The translations under genes and the position numbers were made by a program. A stretch of 27,211 nt of DNA, from the IMG/VR virus record IMGVR_UViG_3300035070_000242, positions 1 through 27,211 of that record. One strand, given 5' to 3'. Origin of the DNA: a virus. The notes under the pieces were generated by a model. The model saw only the letters and a program-made list of their open reading frames with translations. It had not been told where the DNA came from and did not search any database. Of this stretch, positions 1 to 8,251 are shown in pieces. The stretch's first letter is position 1. The number at the start of each line of letters is the position of its first letter.

Positions 1-1407
1 TACCATATCAACAGTATCGCCAGAGCCAGCCGCAGTTCCTAATGTTACAGTTGTACCGTTTGTTGCTGTAAAATCGGCAGGGGCTAACTTAACACCATTA
101 AGGTAAACATCTACAAAGCCAGCATCGTATGTAATTGGAAACACAGTTGTTGAGCCATCATAGCTACCAGACGCAGTACCTACTGTGTAAGTCTGACGTT
201 CAAATGTACCATTAGTTATTGAAGCTGTGGTTGCATTTACCCAACTTGTACCATTGTAATATCTTAACTGGTTATCAGTTGAATTGAAGAACAAATCCCC
301 TTCATCAAGTGATGTAGTAGGGTCTCCTGTTCCTATCCTATACCTTTCTCCAAAGGTGTTTATTGACCCAATATTTCCAGCTACTGAATTAATGTTTGTC
401 AAAGCGCCAGCAACGTCATTTAAGTCAGAAACATTCTGTGCTGTAGCCATAGTGTTTAAGTCAGAAACAAAATCACTAGTACCTAATAGGTTTAAGTCAT
501 TGATAACATCAGTTGTTGCTAGTGTGTTTATGTCATTTACTATGTCTGTTGTTGCTAACGTGTTTAAATCAGATACGATATCGCTTGTTGCTAGCGTGTT
601 TAAGTCTGATACAATATCAGAAGTAGCCAAAAGATTAATGTCGTTAATTACATCAGTCACTGCAACAGTGTTAAGGTCTGATACAAAGTCAGTAGTAATT
701 AAAGATGCCTTACCAGCTACTGTAGTAATATCAGTAGATATGTCAGCTAGTGTATCCATGTCTGCACGAACAGAAGCTGGAGCAAGTGCGTTCATATCAG
801 AAACAGCTTGGGCTGTACCTAAGTTACCTATTTCTGTAGCAAGTCCAGCAACAGTCGCTATATTGTTTGTTGGGCTAATTTGACCAGCAACTGTTCCTAT
901 ATCTGTTGCGTCTGCGGCTACATTTGTAACATCTGTGGCAATACCTGCTACAGTGTTAATATTTGGTAAGTTTGTAGAGATGAACTGTTTGTTTACAGCA
1001 TCTGTATTATTTACAGGGTCTGCTACGTTCTTGATTACTTTGCTTTGTGCATCAAATTTATCATCACTATCCAAAGCAATAGAATCGTTAGCTTTATCAA
1101 TAGCTTCCTGTGAAGCTCTGAAGACCTGAATATTAGAATTATCCAAGTCTTCTTCTGTTAGCACTGAGCCAGAAGCAAAGTCCACGTCACGTGCTGTAAG
1201 GTCTGTAGTCCTGCGTACCTGTACGAGTGAACCTGAGGCCACAGGAGATGTCAACTGCACTGTTGAAGTAGAAGGAAAAGTAAGGCCAGTTTGTGCCACA
1301 CCATCTACAGTCACACTGATTTCAGACTCAGCAGTGTAGTCAAAAGGGATATTAAAAGTATCCGTAGTGTTATTTGTTGGTTCGTAGTTTTGATATGAAA
1401 AAGGCAT
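1..1407 (-). CDS. Tail fibre protein, T7 gp17-like (partial, C-terminus cut by window edge)
   Basis: Receptor-binding tail fibre; 469 codons are present and the frame is still open at the left edge, so the distal receptor-binding part is missing. The ATG at 1407 follows a good ribosome site (AGAGGAAAAG). Residues 1-140 look like the conserved T7 gp17 N-terminal domain that docks the fibre on the tail: start MPFSYQNYEP, then the VTVDGV and VQVRRTTDL motifs, then an AxDKFDAQSKVIKNV-like segment before the shaft. Residues about 150-350 are a repetitive Asn/Thr/Val/Ile-rich shaft that includes eight 12-residue repeats. After residue 355 a globular-looking section begins (GDLFFNSTDNQLRYYNG). It is the last gene visible, after internal protein gp16, as in T7, and has its own predicted phage promoter just upstream. 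Family assignment is strong; host specificity cannot be judged without the C-terminus. Confidence 0.93.
   Translation of the reverse strand, partial: MPFSYQNYEPTNNTTDTFNIPFDYTAESEISVTVDGVAQTGLTFPSTSTVQLTSPVASGSLVQVRRTTDLTARDVDFASGSVLTEEDLDNSNIQVFRASQEAIDKANDSIALDSDDKFDAQSKVIKNVADPVNNTDAVNKQFISTNLPNINTVAGIATDVTNVAADATDIGTVAGQISPTNNIATVAGLATEIGNLGTAQAVSDMNALAPASVRADMDTLADISTDITTVAGKASLITTDFVSDLNTVAVTDVINDINLLATSDIVSDLNTLATSDIVSDLNTLATTDIVNDINTLATTDVINDLNLLGTSDFVSDLNTMATAQNVSDLNDVAGALTNINSVAGNIGSINTFGERYRIGTGDPTTSLDEGDLFFNSTDNQLRYYNGTSWVNATTASITNGTFERQTYTVGTASGSYDGSTTVFPITYDAGFVDVYLNGVKLAPADFTATNGTTVTLGTAAGSGDTVDMV
415..702 (-). repeat. Eight tandem 36-bp (12-residue) repeats in the tail fibre shaft
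   Basis: Residues 236-331 of the fibre consist of eight in-register 12-residue units with consensus LATSDIVSDLNT; the two central units (residues 260-271 and 272-283) are identical at protein level. At DNA level the period is 36 bp and third positions vary, so the array is under coding constraint and not a recent slippage product. Hydrophobic residues recur at fixed positions (L1, I6/V7, L10), as expected for a trimeric fibre shaft. Confidence 0.9.
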
Positions 1408-1431
1408 TTCTTTTCCTCTTATATTTCGTCA

Positions 1432-1447
1432 ATGATGTAACTTTAGA
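1432..1447 (-). promoter_or_regulatory. Predicted phage RNA polymerase promoter, copy 1 (upstream of tail fibre)
   Basis: The minus strand reads TCTAAAGTTACATCAT followed by TGACGAAA. It directly follows the TAA stop of the gp16-like gene and precedes the fibre ribosome site. The identical 16-mer occurs at 16297-16312 and 24724-24739, again between genes and in the same orientation. Exact repetition at three gene junctions of a genome that encodes a T7-type RNA polymerase is the expected signature of single-subunit polymerase promoters. Transcription would probably start at the G just after the conserved block (inference). Confidence 0.75.
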
Positions 1448-4400
1448 TTAATTTGTAAGCCTAGCTGCTTCCTGTGCAAGACCATTTAGAATTTGTCTGA
1501 CACCATACAAAGAAGACAAAGGCATTAACCTAGTAAGTTGTCTCCACTCTCTTTCTGTCATTTCGCCTTCAAATATATTGGCTGCTGTGTTAAAACCATT
1601 TGTTATCAAAGATAAAGCAGGTGGAGTTATAGCATTGGTGTTACCAGCCATAGCTCCTGACGTAATTTCTGCAACATATTGGAATATAGAAGCAGCACCT
1701 ATTTGTTGAAAGACACCTTTTGCTCGATTTAAGGGTGAAAATCTTTCTTCAAGGTACTCTTCTCTGTCGCTTCTACCTGCTGCGTTTAGATTTACCCTAG
1801 CAGTGTACATCATGTAACCCATGAATACAGCACCTAACATTATTTTAGCTACAGTAGCAGCGTCACCGTTTGCAGCACGAACCCCAAGCCTCATGGTTTG
1901 TTGTTCTACTGATGCTAGTGTAAACGAAAGAAACTGGAAGAAAGTCTTACCTACCTCAGAACGCATAAACGGAGACACAGAACCTATGTTTACTTCCTGT
2001 ACATTCTGAGTAGCTTCTCTAAATACAGACAACTGGAATATCTCAGCAGCTTCTTTATCTGTCCATTCAGCTACATTTAAGCTAAGTAAAGTATTCTTAT
2101 TTCTAAATGTAGAGTTTTCTCTAATTTGAGATTGTATTCGGTCAGCCATAGAAGGTTTACCATCTATACTCTTAGTAGAGATACCTAGCTGCTCCATCTT
2201 AATCTTAGAGAAAGGAAGCTTACCCTTCCGCATAGACCTAGCCCATGTCGTAGCATAATTTAGCATAGACAGCCTACGTAGCCCTGCTGTTACAGTACTC
2301 AGACCTGATAGCAAAGCTGTTTTTTCTCTAAGCTGTCCTAGACCTTCATCCCACTTATTATAGTCACCTTTGTAAGGGCTATCAGCTATAACACCTTCAT
2401 AGCGAGTTGAGCGTGTAGTTTTGCCAGAGATGACATCTCCACCCAAACCACTGATAACTTCTAGCTCTCTCATAAGGCCATCTTCTAGTTGACCATTACG
2501 TGCCTTACGTATCAGACTACCTAATCTTGGAGTGTTTTTAAGAAGAACAGGAATAGAATATTCTAGTACAGCGTTACTTATTTCCATAAGGGCTGACATA
2601 CCTGACATACCCATATAAGTAGCAAAGCCAAACTCTCTCATTCTTCTAAGGCCAACACGTGTGGATGTAGGTACACCTTCATTAAAACCAAGTCTACCTG
2701 TAATCCCATCATACATAAACTCAACAGCTTGCTTTTCTTTTTCTCTTATGCTTGCGTCAGTTCCAAGACGGTCATACTCATCATCCATTTTCCGTAGCAA
2801 TGTTTCCATTGAACTACCTAGTTCATTTGTATTAACACCGTTCTTAGCTAGTCCAATAGCACCTGACATTTGAAATATGTAAGCACTATTTAGGTTTTCA
2901 ATATCTTCTTCTAGTAAATCATAAAAGCGTAGTTTTTGAATTTCTCCGTCTATTTCAACATCAATAGAGGCCGATTCATCAAGAACTACTCTTGGCCTTG
3001 CTCTTTTGTGTGCTTTTACTGTGGTAGTTCTTGTAAGTATATCTACAATTCCATCAATATCTTCAGCACCAAAACCCTCTTCTCTCATTACTCTCTGTAG
3101 GTCTTCTACATTAAATTCTACACCCCTACCTGCGTGACCTTTTGGTAAGTCATTACGTAGTATGGTTCGTGCGTAGCCTCTAGCCATCTTCTTAATGTAG
3201 TTATCTACATCTGCATCAGTAATGTCTTTAGTTGCAGAAGCTCTTAACACTCTACGAACATTAGCAACTAACTCAGGCTGTCCCTGTCTGATAGCCTTTT
3301 CTATTAACTGATTAAAAGGCTCATCATTAGTACGTCCTAGTTTAGTTCTAAGCGCATCTACCTTATCATAATTAAACAAACGTGGTAGATAGTTAGGCAT
3401 ATCTTTAAAAGTGTCTTTATAAAAACCAGCTACGTTAGCATCCACAGCCTGTTTAGCAAGCTTGTTATGTGAGGCTTCTACATGGTCTGCAACCTGTTTA
3501 ACTGCTGGATGAGGGTTCTCATCAATACCTCTTACAGCACGAGATACAAGCACATTAAATTCTTGTACTTTACCGCCTGTTTCGTTTCTCCATTGTTTAC
3601 GAGCATAGTTCATTACTCTGTCAAACTGAGTGCGATAAGACATCTCAATGTTTGTCTTACGCTCAGAAGCAGAGAAACGTACAGCAGAACCATCTACGTT
3701 ACCAGTGCTATTCAGTCCTTGAATATCAGCAGCTAGTCTTGTAAATTTGTTTTCTGAGTTTTTTGCTCTAACAAAAGAAGAGTTTTTAGCACGTAGCTCT
3801 CTAAATTTACCACGCTGCTGAACAGTTCTTTCAGCCTCTTCGTCAAAGTCTCCCCTTGATTCTGGTTCTTCAAAATCATCACGAGCTTCCGCTTCGTCTA
3901 TCATACGTTCAGTAAGAGCATCTCCATCGTTTTCTTCTAAGAACCTCAGTTCGTCAGCAGTAAGTTCATCGCCTAGTGCATTTCGTCTGGCAAGATTTTT
4001 AACCTTTGCTCGTCTTGCAAAAGCAGTAGTAGCGGCATTTAAACCACCACCTGCTGCTCCACCAATAAGAGCAGCCAGCATAACGTCACCGCCATCTACA
4101 TCATAGCGAAACTTAGCTCTAATACTTTCCACAGTAGCGGCTTCCAAAGCACCGACAGCAAAGCCTGTCTTTAAGGCTCTGGACACACTATAGGCTTTCT
4201 TCAAGCCTCTTGCTGTCTGTACAGACCCACCAGCAACAGCAGTAGGTACAGTACCAAAACCACCTGTAAGTGCTGTAACTCCTGCTGTAAGACCAGCAAT
4301 AGCACTTATCTCAGCAGGGTCAGTCATAGCAGCAAGACCTACTGCCCCTACACCTGTGAGGCCGTAGGAAGCAAAGGTTTCATTATTGCGTTGAATGTTA

Positions 4401-4777
4401 CGATAGTTGTCAGCTAGTTTTAAAGCCATATTAATACCAGAGGTACGAGCCATCTTTAAAATGTCTTCAATGGCTCGTTGGTCTGTTAGACCCTCTGTGA
4501 GTTGTTTAGCTACTTCTGGTGTCAGTTCTTCTTCTGACATAGGTTTTTCTGGTGTGTTAGTTAGTCTAAAGGAGTTGTTCTGTAAAGTAGGAACTATCCA
4601 CTCTTGGTCAATAGCCATACCATACAGAGTAGAAAAGTCCATCTTTTCTGTTTCTTCCTTACTAGCAGCTATCTCAGCATTAATATCTTTGCGTGAGATT
4701 ATTGTAGTAAAAGGAAGAGGCATCTCCTTTTGAAAACCAAGTAATGTTTGGGTTCGTTGACTAAACTGTTCTGCCAT
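1448..4777 (-). CDS. Internal virion protein, T7 gp16-like, without transglycosylase domain
   Basis: Large (1109 aa) inner-core protein, by position and size the counterpart of T7 gp16 (about 1318 aa), which is ejected with the DNA and forms part of the trans-envelope channel. The ATG at 4777 follows TAGAGGTTAATC. Gly/Ala-rich hydrophobic stretches lie at about residues 135-185 (ASYGLTGVGAVGLAAMTDPA) and 200-255 (LAALIGGAAGGGLNAATTAF), suitable for membrane insertion. A further hydrophobic run, MLGAVFMGYMMYTARVNLNA, is near residue 1005. Residues 255-340 are strongly acidic/charged. I cannot find the N-terminal lytic transglycosylase motifs of T7 gp16, which accounts for much of the length difference. 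It lies between gp15 and the fibre, as in T7. Family call rests mainly on synteny and character. Confidence 0.85.
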   Translation of the reverse strand: MAEQFSQRTQTLLGFQKEMPLPFTTIISRKDINAEIAASKEETEKMDFSTLYGMAIDQEWIVPTLQNNSFRLTNTPEKPMSEEELTPEVAKQLTEGLTDQRAIEDILKMARTSGINMALKLADNYRNIQRNNETFASYGLTGVGAVGLAAMTDPAEISAIAGLTAGVTALTGGFGTVPTAVAGGSVQTARGLKKAYSVSRALKTGFAVGALEAATVESIRAKFRYDVDGGDVMLAALIGGAAGGGLNAATTAFARRAKVKNLARRNALGDELTADELRFLEENDGDALTERMIDEAEARDDFEEPESRGDFDEEAERTVQQRGKFRELRAKNSSFVRAKNSENKFTRLAADIQGLNSTGNVDGSAVRFSASERKTNIEMSYRTQFDRVMNYARKQWRNETGGKVQEFNVLVSRAVRGIDENPHPAVKQVADHVEASHNKLAKQAVDANVAGFYKDTFKDMPNYLPRLFNYDKVDALRTKLGRTNDEPFNQLIEKAIRQGQPELVANVRRVLRASATKDITDADVDNYIKKMARGYARTILRNDLPKGHAGRGVEFNVEDLQRVMREEGFGAEDIDGIVDILTRTTTVKAHKRARPRVVLDESASIDVEIDGEIQKLRFYDLLEEDIENLNSAYIFQMSGAIGLAKNGVNTNELGSSMETLLRKMDDEYDRLGTDASIREKEKQAVEFMYDGITGRLGFNEGVPTSTRVGLRRMREFGFATYMGMSGMSALMEISNAVLEYSIPVLLKNTPRLGSLIRKARNGQLEDGLMRELEVISGLGGDVISGKTTRSTRYEGVIADSPYKGDYNKWDEGLGQLREKTALLSGLSTVTAGLRRLSMLNYATTWARSMRKGKLPFSKIKMEQLGISTKSIDGKPSMADRIQSQIRENSTFRNKNTLLSLNVAEWTDKEAAEIFQLSVFREATQNVQEVNIGSVSPFMRSEVGKTFFQFLSFTLASVEQQTMRLGVRAANGDAATVAKIMLGAVFMGYMMYTARVNLNAAGRSDREEYLEERFSPLNRAKGVFQQIGAASIFQYVAEITSGAMAGNTNAITPPALSLITNGFNTAANIFEGEMTEREWRQLTRLMPLSSLYGVRQILNGLAQEAARLTN

Positions 4778-4786
4778 GATTAACCT

Positions 4787-7237
4787 CTACTTACGTCCTC
4801 TTTTTCTAAACGTAGTTTTTTCTTCGTTTGATACAACATCGTTTACTACTTCAGCAGCATCCTGTTCTACAATCCTACTGTATGGATACATTCTTTTAAA
4901 TTGTTCTGGTGTTAATCCAGTTTTTCCTACTAGACCTTCCTCAATAGAACCTACAACATTACCAATATTTAAAGTAGGAAGTTGTTTGTTGATTTCTCTC
5001 AAGGCATTTTCTACGATTATTTCCATAGTCGTGCCTTGCAAGGTAGCCATGTCAATAGAAGCTAAAGCGGTGGTCATAGCACCATCTTCATCGTTGATAA
5101 CCAAAGTAAGTACCTGAGGATTATCATAATCATTAGCTAGTGATATAGCACCATTAGGCTCAATGCGATTTATAACATCCTGTACATCAGGTATCTCAGC
5201 TACTGCATTTACAAAGTTCTGAATAGTCTCAGGACTTGTACCTGCTAGTCTCATATCACCTGATAGTTTTTCTAAGGCTGTCTTGACACCGTTCTTGTCT
5301 TTAACAACAACAAAGTCTAGTTCAGCTTCTTGGCTCATTAACTCCAAAGCTTTTTCCCTAGTCATTCCTTCTAAGGCCATTAGGTATTCAGCACCACGTT
5401 TGATGTATTCTCTTACGTGTCCATTATTTCTAATGTCTCTAAACTCAGACCTAGAGAATATAAAACCATCCTTTGTTAGTTCTTCAACATCTACGTTACC
5501 AACAGTAGCATCAATCTTCTTACCTTGAACTTTAGACAAAGCTGTTGCCATGTCCATGCCCATAGTATTCTTAAAAAAGTCTAAAGCTTTCAACCTGTAT
5601 GTATCGTTATCTGTAACATTTGTGTTTTTAACATCAGCACCCATTGCCCTCATAGCAGTATAAGCTGTTAAAACCTCTTCAGCTTTAGCCAGAGTTTGTT
5701 CATCATTAACACCTGATAAAGGCACAGAGGTCAACAAAGAAACATTTGTATTGATAGGGTCAGCTAGTACTCTAGGTACTGCACCAATCTTATTGTAGAA
5801 GTTTTCCATATCTTCTGCAAGATGTCTTTGTGCTATAGCAGCTTCGTTATAAGTTTCACCAGAGATAGTTTCTTCTTGTTCAGCTAACTGTAGCTTTTCT
5901 TGTAGGGCTATCTGGCTTTGTCGCTCAAACTCAGTAATGGCATCATCCTTAGTTATGGTATAAGATTTACCACTAGGTAAGACAACCTCTTTACCTATCA
6001 TCTCACTGACAAAAGCACCTTGCCTAAAACTAATTACAGATGTAGTAATAGCAGTGCGCTTCGTTAAATCATCAGCAGCTTCTAGTTTTTCCTTATCAAG
6101 TTTAGCTTGTGCAGCTTCTCTTTCTCTCTTTTGATTAGCCTCAGTTTGACTAATTATTCTGTTAATGTTATCAAAGTTAGAAGCCATGTTAGGATTGTTC
6201 ATAGCCTCTGGTTTTGATTTTAAAAACTCATACATAGGTGTCGTAGTTTTTTCAAACATACGTTCCTGTGCTACGTTAGCCATAGCAAAGTAAATATCAT
6301 CTTCTGATACAAAAGAGTTGTTTTGTGTAGTAGAAGTTATGATATCTTGGAAAGCTGCCTGTTTTTCAGCAGCACTTCTATTGGTAGCTTTTTCTATGGC
6401 TATCATCTGTTCAATAGCAGAGCTTATAACTTCAGGTTTCTTTTCGTCTTGATAACTTTCATTATCTCCATCTATCTTTATACCAGCTTCAAGAAAGTTA
6501 CCAGCATTAAATTGATTTCGTTTATCAAGTACATTATACAATGCACCTTTTCCAAACTCTCGTGTACGTCTTTGTAAAGTACCTACTGCAAACTGGTTGA
6601 CATGAGCAAAGCTTATGTTCTCATAAGTGTCAACAGTCTGCTGAAACAATGCTTCTATTTCTTGTTCTTTCTCAGCCATTGTCATAGTATCGTCTTCTTC
6701 AATAGCTATGACTTCATTAAATACATTACCTAATGTTTTACCCCTTAAATGTTTATTCTTCTCAGGGTCAAAGTTTTTTTCAAACCATTCTATGTTAGCA
6801 AGTTTAAAGTCAGCCTCAACAGCTTCTAAAATTTCTTCATCTTTTATTTCAGCAAAAATATCAGCAACGGCTTCTCTTCTAACCTCAGTAAGAGCTTCTT
6901 CACCACCTTCCCCATAGTATTTATCAGGGTCTACTACTAAAGCTTCGTTACCTGCGGATTTTGCAGCACGTGTGGCTCTACTTAGTATTAGTCTTGCCTC
7001 TGCTGCTTTTTTCTTTTTCTCGCCTTTTTCTATTTCTATCTGGCGTTTTACTTCTTTCTCTTTTTCAATCTGAGAAATAGTCTGTATAGCAGGGCTTATA
7101 CCTTCTATAAACTGCGAGAGTGCAGAAGGTCTAAATTCTGGTGCAGCAGGTTTAACATAAGTTTCTACTACCCTAGCTGTAGGTCTAACTTCAGTAGGGG
7201 CTTGGATGTTTTGTACTTGTACCCTTTGTCGTGCCAT
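4787..7237 (-). CDS. Internal virion protein, T7 gp15-like
   Basis: 816 aa (T7 gp15 is about 747 aa). In T7, gp15 is a core protein released into the cell during infection, where with gp14 and gp16 it forms the DNA-ejection apparatus. The start MARQRVQVQNIQAP is at the ATG at 7237. Residues 60-105 are a charged helical segment (EKEKEVKRQIEIEKGEKKKK), and the remainder is Glu/Lys/Ala-rich and largely alpha-helical in character, with no recognisable enzyme motif. The C-terminus is basic (FRKRGRK). It lies between gp14- and gp16-like genes with only 8-9 base spacers. The assignment rests on order, length and composition, since this family diverges quickly. Confidence 0.85.
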   Translation of the reverse strand: MARQRVQVQNIQAPTEVRPTARVVETYVKPAAPEFRPSALSQFIEGISPAIQTISQIEKEKEVKRQIEIEKGEKKKKAAEARLILSRATRAAKSAGNEALVVDPDKYYGEGGEEALTEVRREAVADIFAEIKDEEILEAVEADFKLANIEWFEKNFDPEKNKHLRGKTLGNVFNEVIAIEEDDTMTMAEKEQEIEALFQQTVDTYENISFAHVNQFAVGTLQRRTREFGKGALYNVLDKRNQFNAGNFLEAGIKIDGDNESYQDEKKPEVISSAIEQMIAIEKATNRSAAEKQAAFQDIITSTTQNNSFVSEDDIYFAMANVAQERMFEKTTTPMYEFLKSKPEAMNNPNMASNFDNINRIISQTEANQKREREAAQAKLDKEKLEAADDLTKRTAITTSVISFRQGAFVSEMIGKEVVLPSGKSYTITKDDAITEFERQSQIALQEKLQLAEQEETISGETYNEAAIAQRHLAEDMENFYNKIGAVPRVLADPINTNVSLLTSVPLSGVNDEQTLAKAEEVLTAYTAMRAMGADVKNTNVTDNDTYRLKALDFFKNTMGMDMATALSKVQGKKIDATVGNVDVEELTKDGFIFSRSEFRDIRNNGHVREYIKRGAEYLMALEGMTREKALELMSQEAELDFVVVKDKNGVKTALEKLSGDMRLAGTSPETIQNFVNAVAEIPDVQDVINRIEPNGAISLANDYDNPQVLTLVINDEDGAMTTALASIDMATLQGTTMEIIVENALREINKQLPTLNIGNVVGSIEEGLVGKTGLTPEQFKRMYPYSRIVEQDAAEVVNDVVSNEEKTTFRKRGRK

Positions 7238-7245
7238 GTTAAATC

Positions 7246-7794
7246 CTAACCTATACTAAATCTTTTTAAGAAAGCGTCTTGTTCTGTTTCACTTAAACCA
7301 GAGTAATAAGTACCTGTAGCTTTAGCTGCGCCACCAACAGCGTGAGCTAAGAAGCTTGGCTTTTGTCCTTGACGTACAGAGTTTATTCTACTCTCAGCCT
7401 CTGCATCTGCTCCTCGTTTTTCCAATGTTATTTGCTTTTCTATAGCATCTGCTTGTTGAGATAATACTGTTTTACCTCTTAATGCCTGTGCTGAAAAATC
7501 ATTGTATAGAGCATCAACTGAAGCACCAGCTATGCCAGCCTCACCAGTAGCTACTTCAAGAGAACCTTGTTTTTTTAATCTTTCTATTTCAAGCTGAAAC
7601 TTTTGAGATGCTATAGCTTGATTTTCTTGTATCAATCTTTGATTTAAAGTTTGTATTTTTAAATCACGTGCTTTAATTGCTCTTTGTCTATTAGCTAGAT
7701 AATAAGCCTGTTGTTGCTGTGCCTCTCTATTGGCTTCCATAAAGCCCACTACAGATTGACCAATACTTAGTGCGGTCATAGGGTCAATAGCCAT
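7246..7794 (-). CDS. Internal virion protein, T7 gp14-like
   Basis: 182 aa (T7 gp14 is 196 aa). In T7 this ejected protein sits in the outer membrane and begins the ejection channel. The N-terminus MAIDPMTALSIGQSVVGFME is a short amphipathic/hydrophobic helix, followed by a long Gln/Ala-rich coiled-coil-like helix (residues about 20-80, AQQQQAYYLANRQRAIKARD) and a Gly/Ala hydrophobic turn (VATGEAGIAGASVDALYNDF), a pattern common in podovirus gp14 proteins. The start ATG overlaps the 3' end of the gp13-like gene by 11 bases, suggesting coupled translation. Confidence 0.87.
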   Translation of the reverse strand: MAIDPMTALSIGQSVVGFMEANREAQQQQAYYLANRQRAIKARDLKIQTLNQRLIQENQAIASQKFQLEIERLKKQGSLEVATGEAGIAGASVDALYNDFSAQALRGKTVLSQQADAIEKQITLEKRGADAEAESRINSVRQGQKPSFLAHAVGGAAKATGTYYSGLSETEQDAFLKRFSIG

Positions 7795-8251
7795 TGTCTA
7801 TCCTCACAAATTCTAAAAAGGGTTTATTACCTACACCCCATGTTTCATGTCGTTTAATAAATGTGAAGCCGACAAAGCGTAGCCAATCAATAGCTACCTT
7901 ATACTCTTCATCTACAGCGTTTGTTAGTAGGGGGTACTTCTTGTTTATTTCTGCCACCCACTTACGTGAACCACGTAGGAAAGGTAGCCATATCTTTGTT
8001 ATAGGTGGGGAAGTAAGAAGCCACACAACTCCTGTCATATTGTCTTCTTTACATACACCATACATTCCTGCTATCTCTTCTGTATCGTCAACAATAATTG
8101 TCCAACATTCTTCAGAGTAGTCAAAACTTTCTTGTAATGCTTGTTCAGGGCTACCATGTGAGGCTGTAACCTCTTCTGCGTCCTCTGGTCTTAGATTATG
8201 TTTTAACCAATCAACGTCAGCTTGAGTACTCTTCCTCACATGACCCTTCAT
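7784..8251 (-). CDS. Internal virion protein A, T7 gp13-like (GNAT-fold-like)
   Basis: 155 aa from the ATG at 8251, chosen because AGGAGA lies 5 bases upstream and the start overlaps the tail tube B stop as TAATG; a longer in-frame start at 8311 lies inside the upstream gene and lacks such a site. The start MKGHVRKSTQADVDWLKHNL, the central GMYGV segment and the C-terminal AIDWLRFVGFTFIKRHETWG resemble the acetyltransferase-like fold found in many gp13 homologues of T7-like phages, where gp13 is needed for virion assembly. No acetyl-CoA loop is obvious, so enzymatic activity is not claimed. It lies between the gp12 and gp14 homologues, as in T7. Confidence 0.85.
   Translation of the reverse strand: MKGHVRKSTQADVDWLKHNLRPEDAEEVTASHGSPEQALQESFDYSEECWTIIVDDTEEIAGMYGVCKEDNMTGVVWLLTSPPITKIWLPFLRGSRKWVAEINKKYPLLTNAVDEEYKVAIDWLRFVGFTFIKRHETWGVGNKPFLEFVRIDNGY

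Noticed and set aside
284-883. Long plus-strand open frame opposite the tail fibre repeats
   Set aside because: It is the mirror of a repetitive minus-strand gene; the peptide is a low-complexity repeat and lacks a convincing ribosome site.
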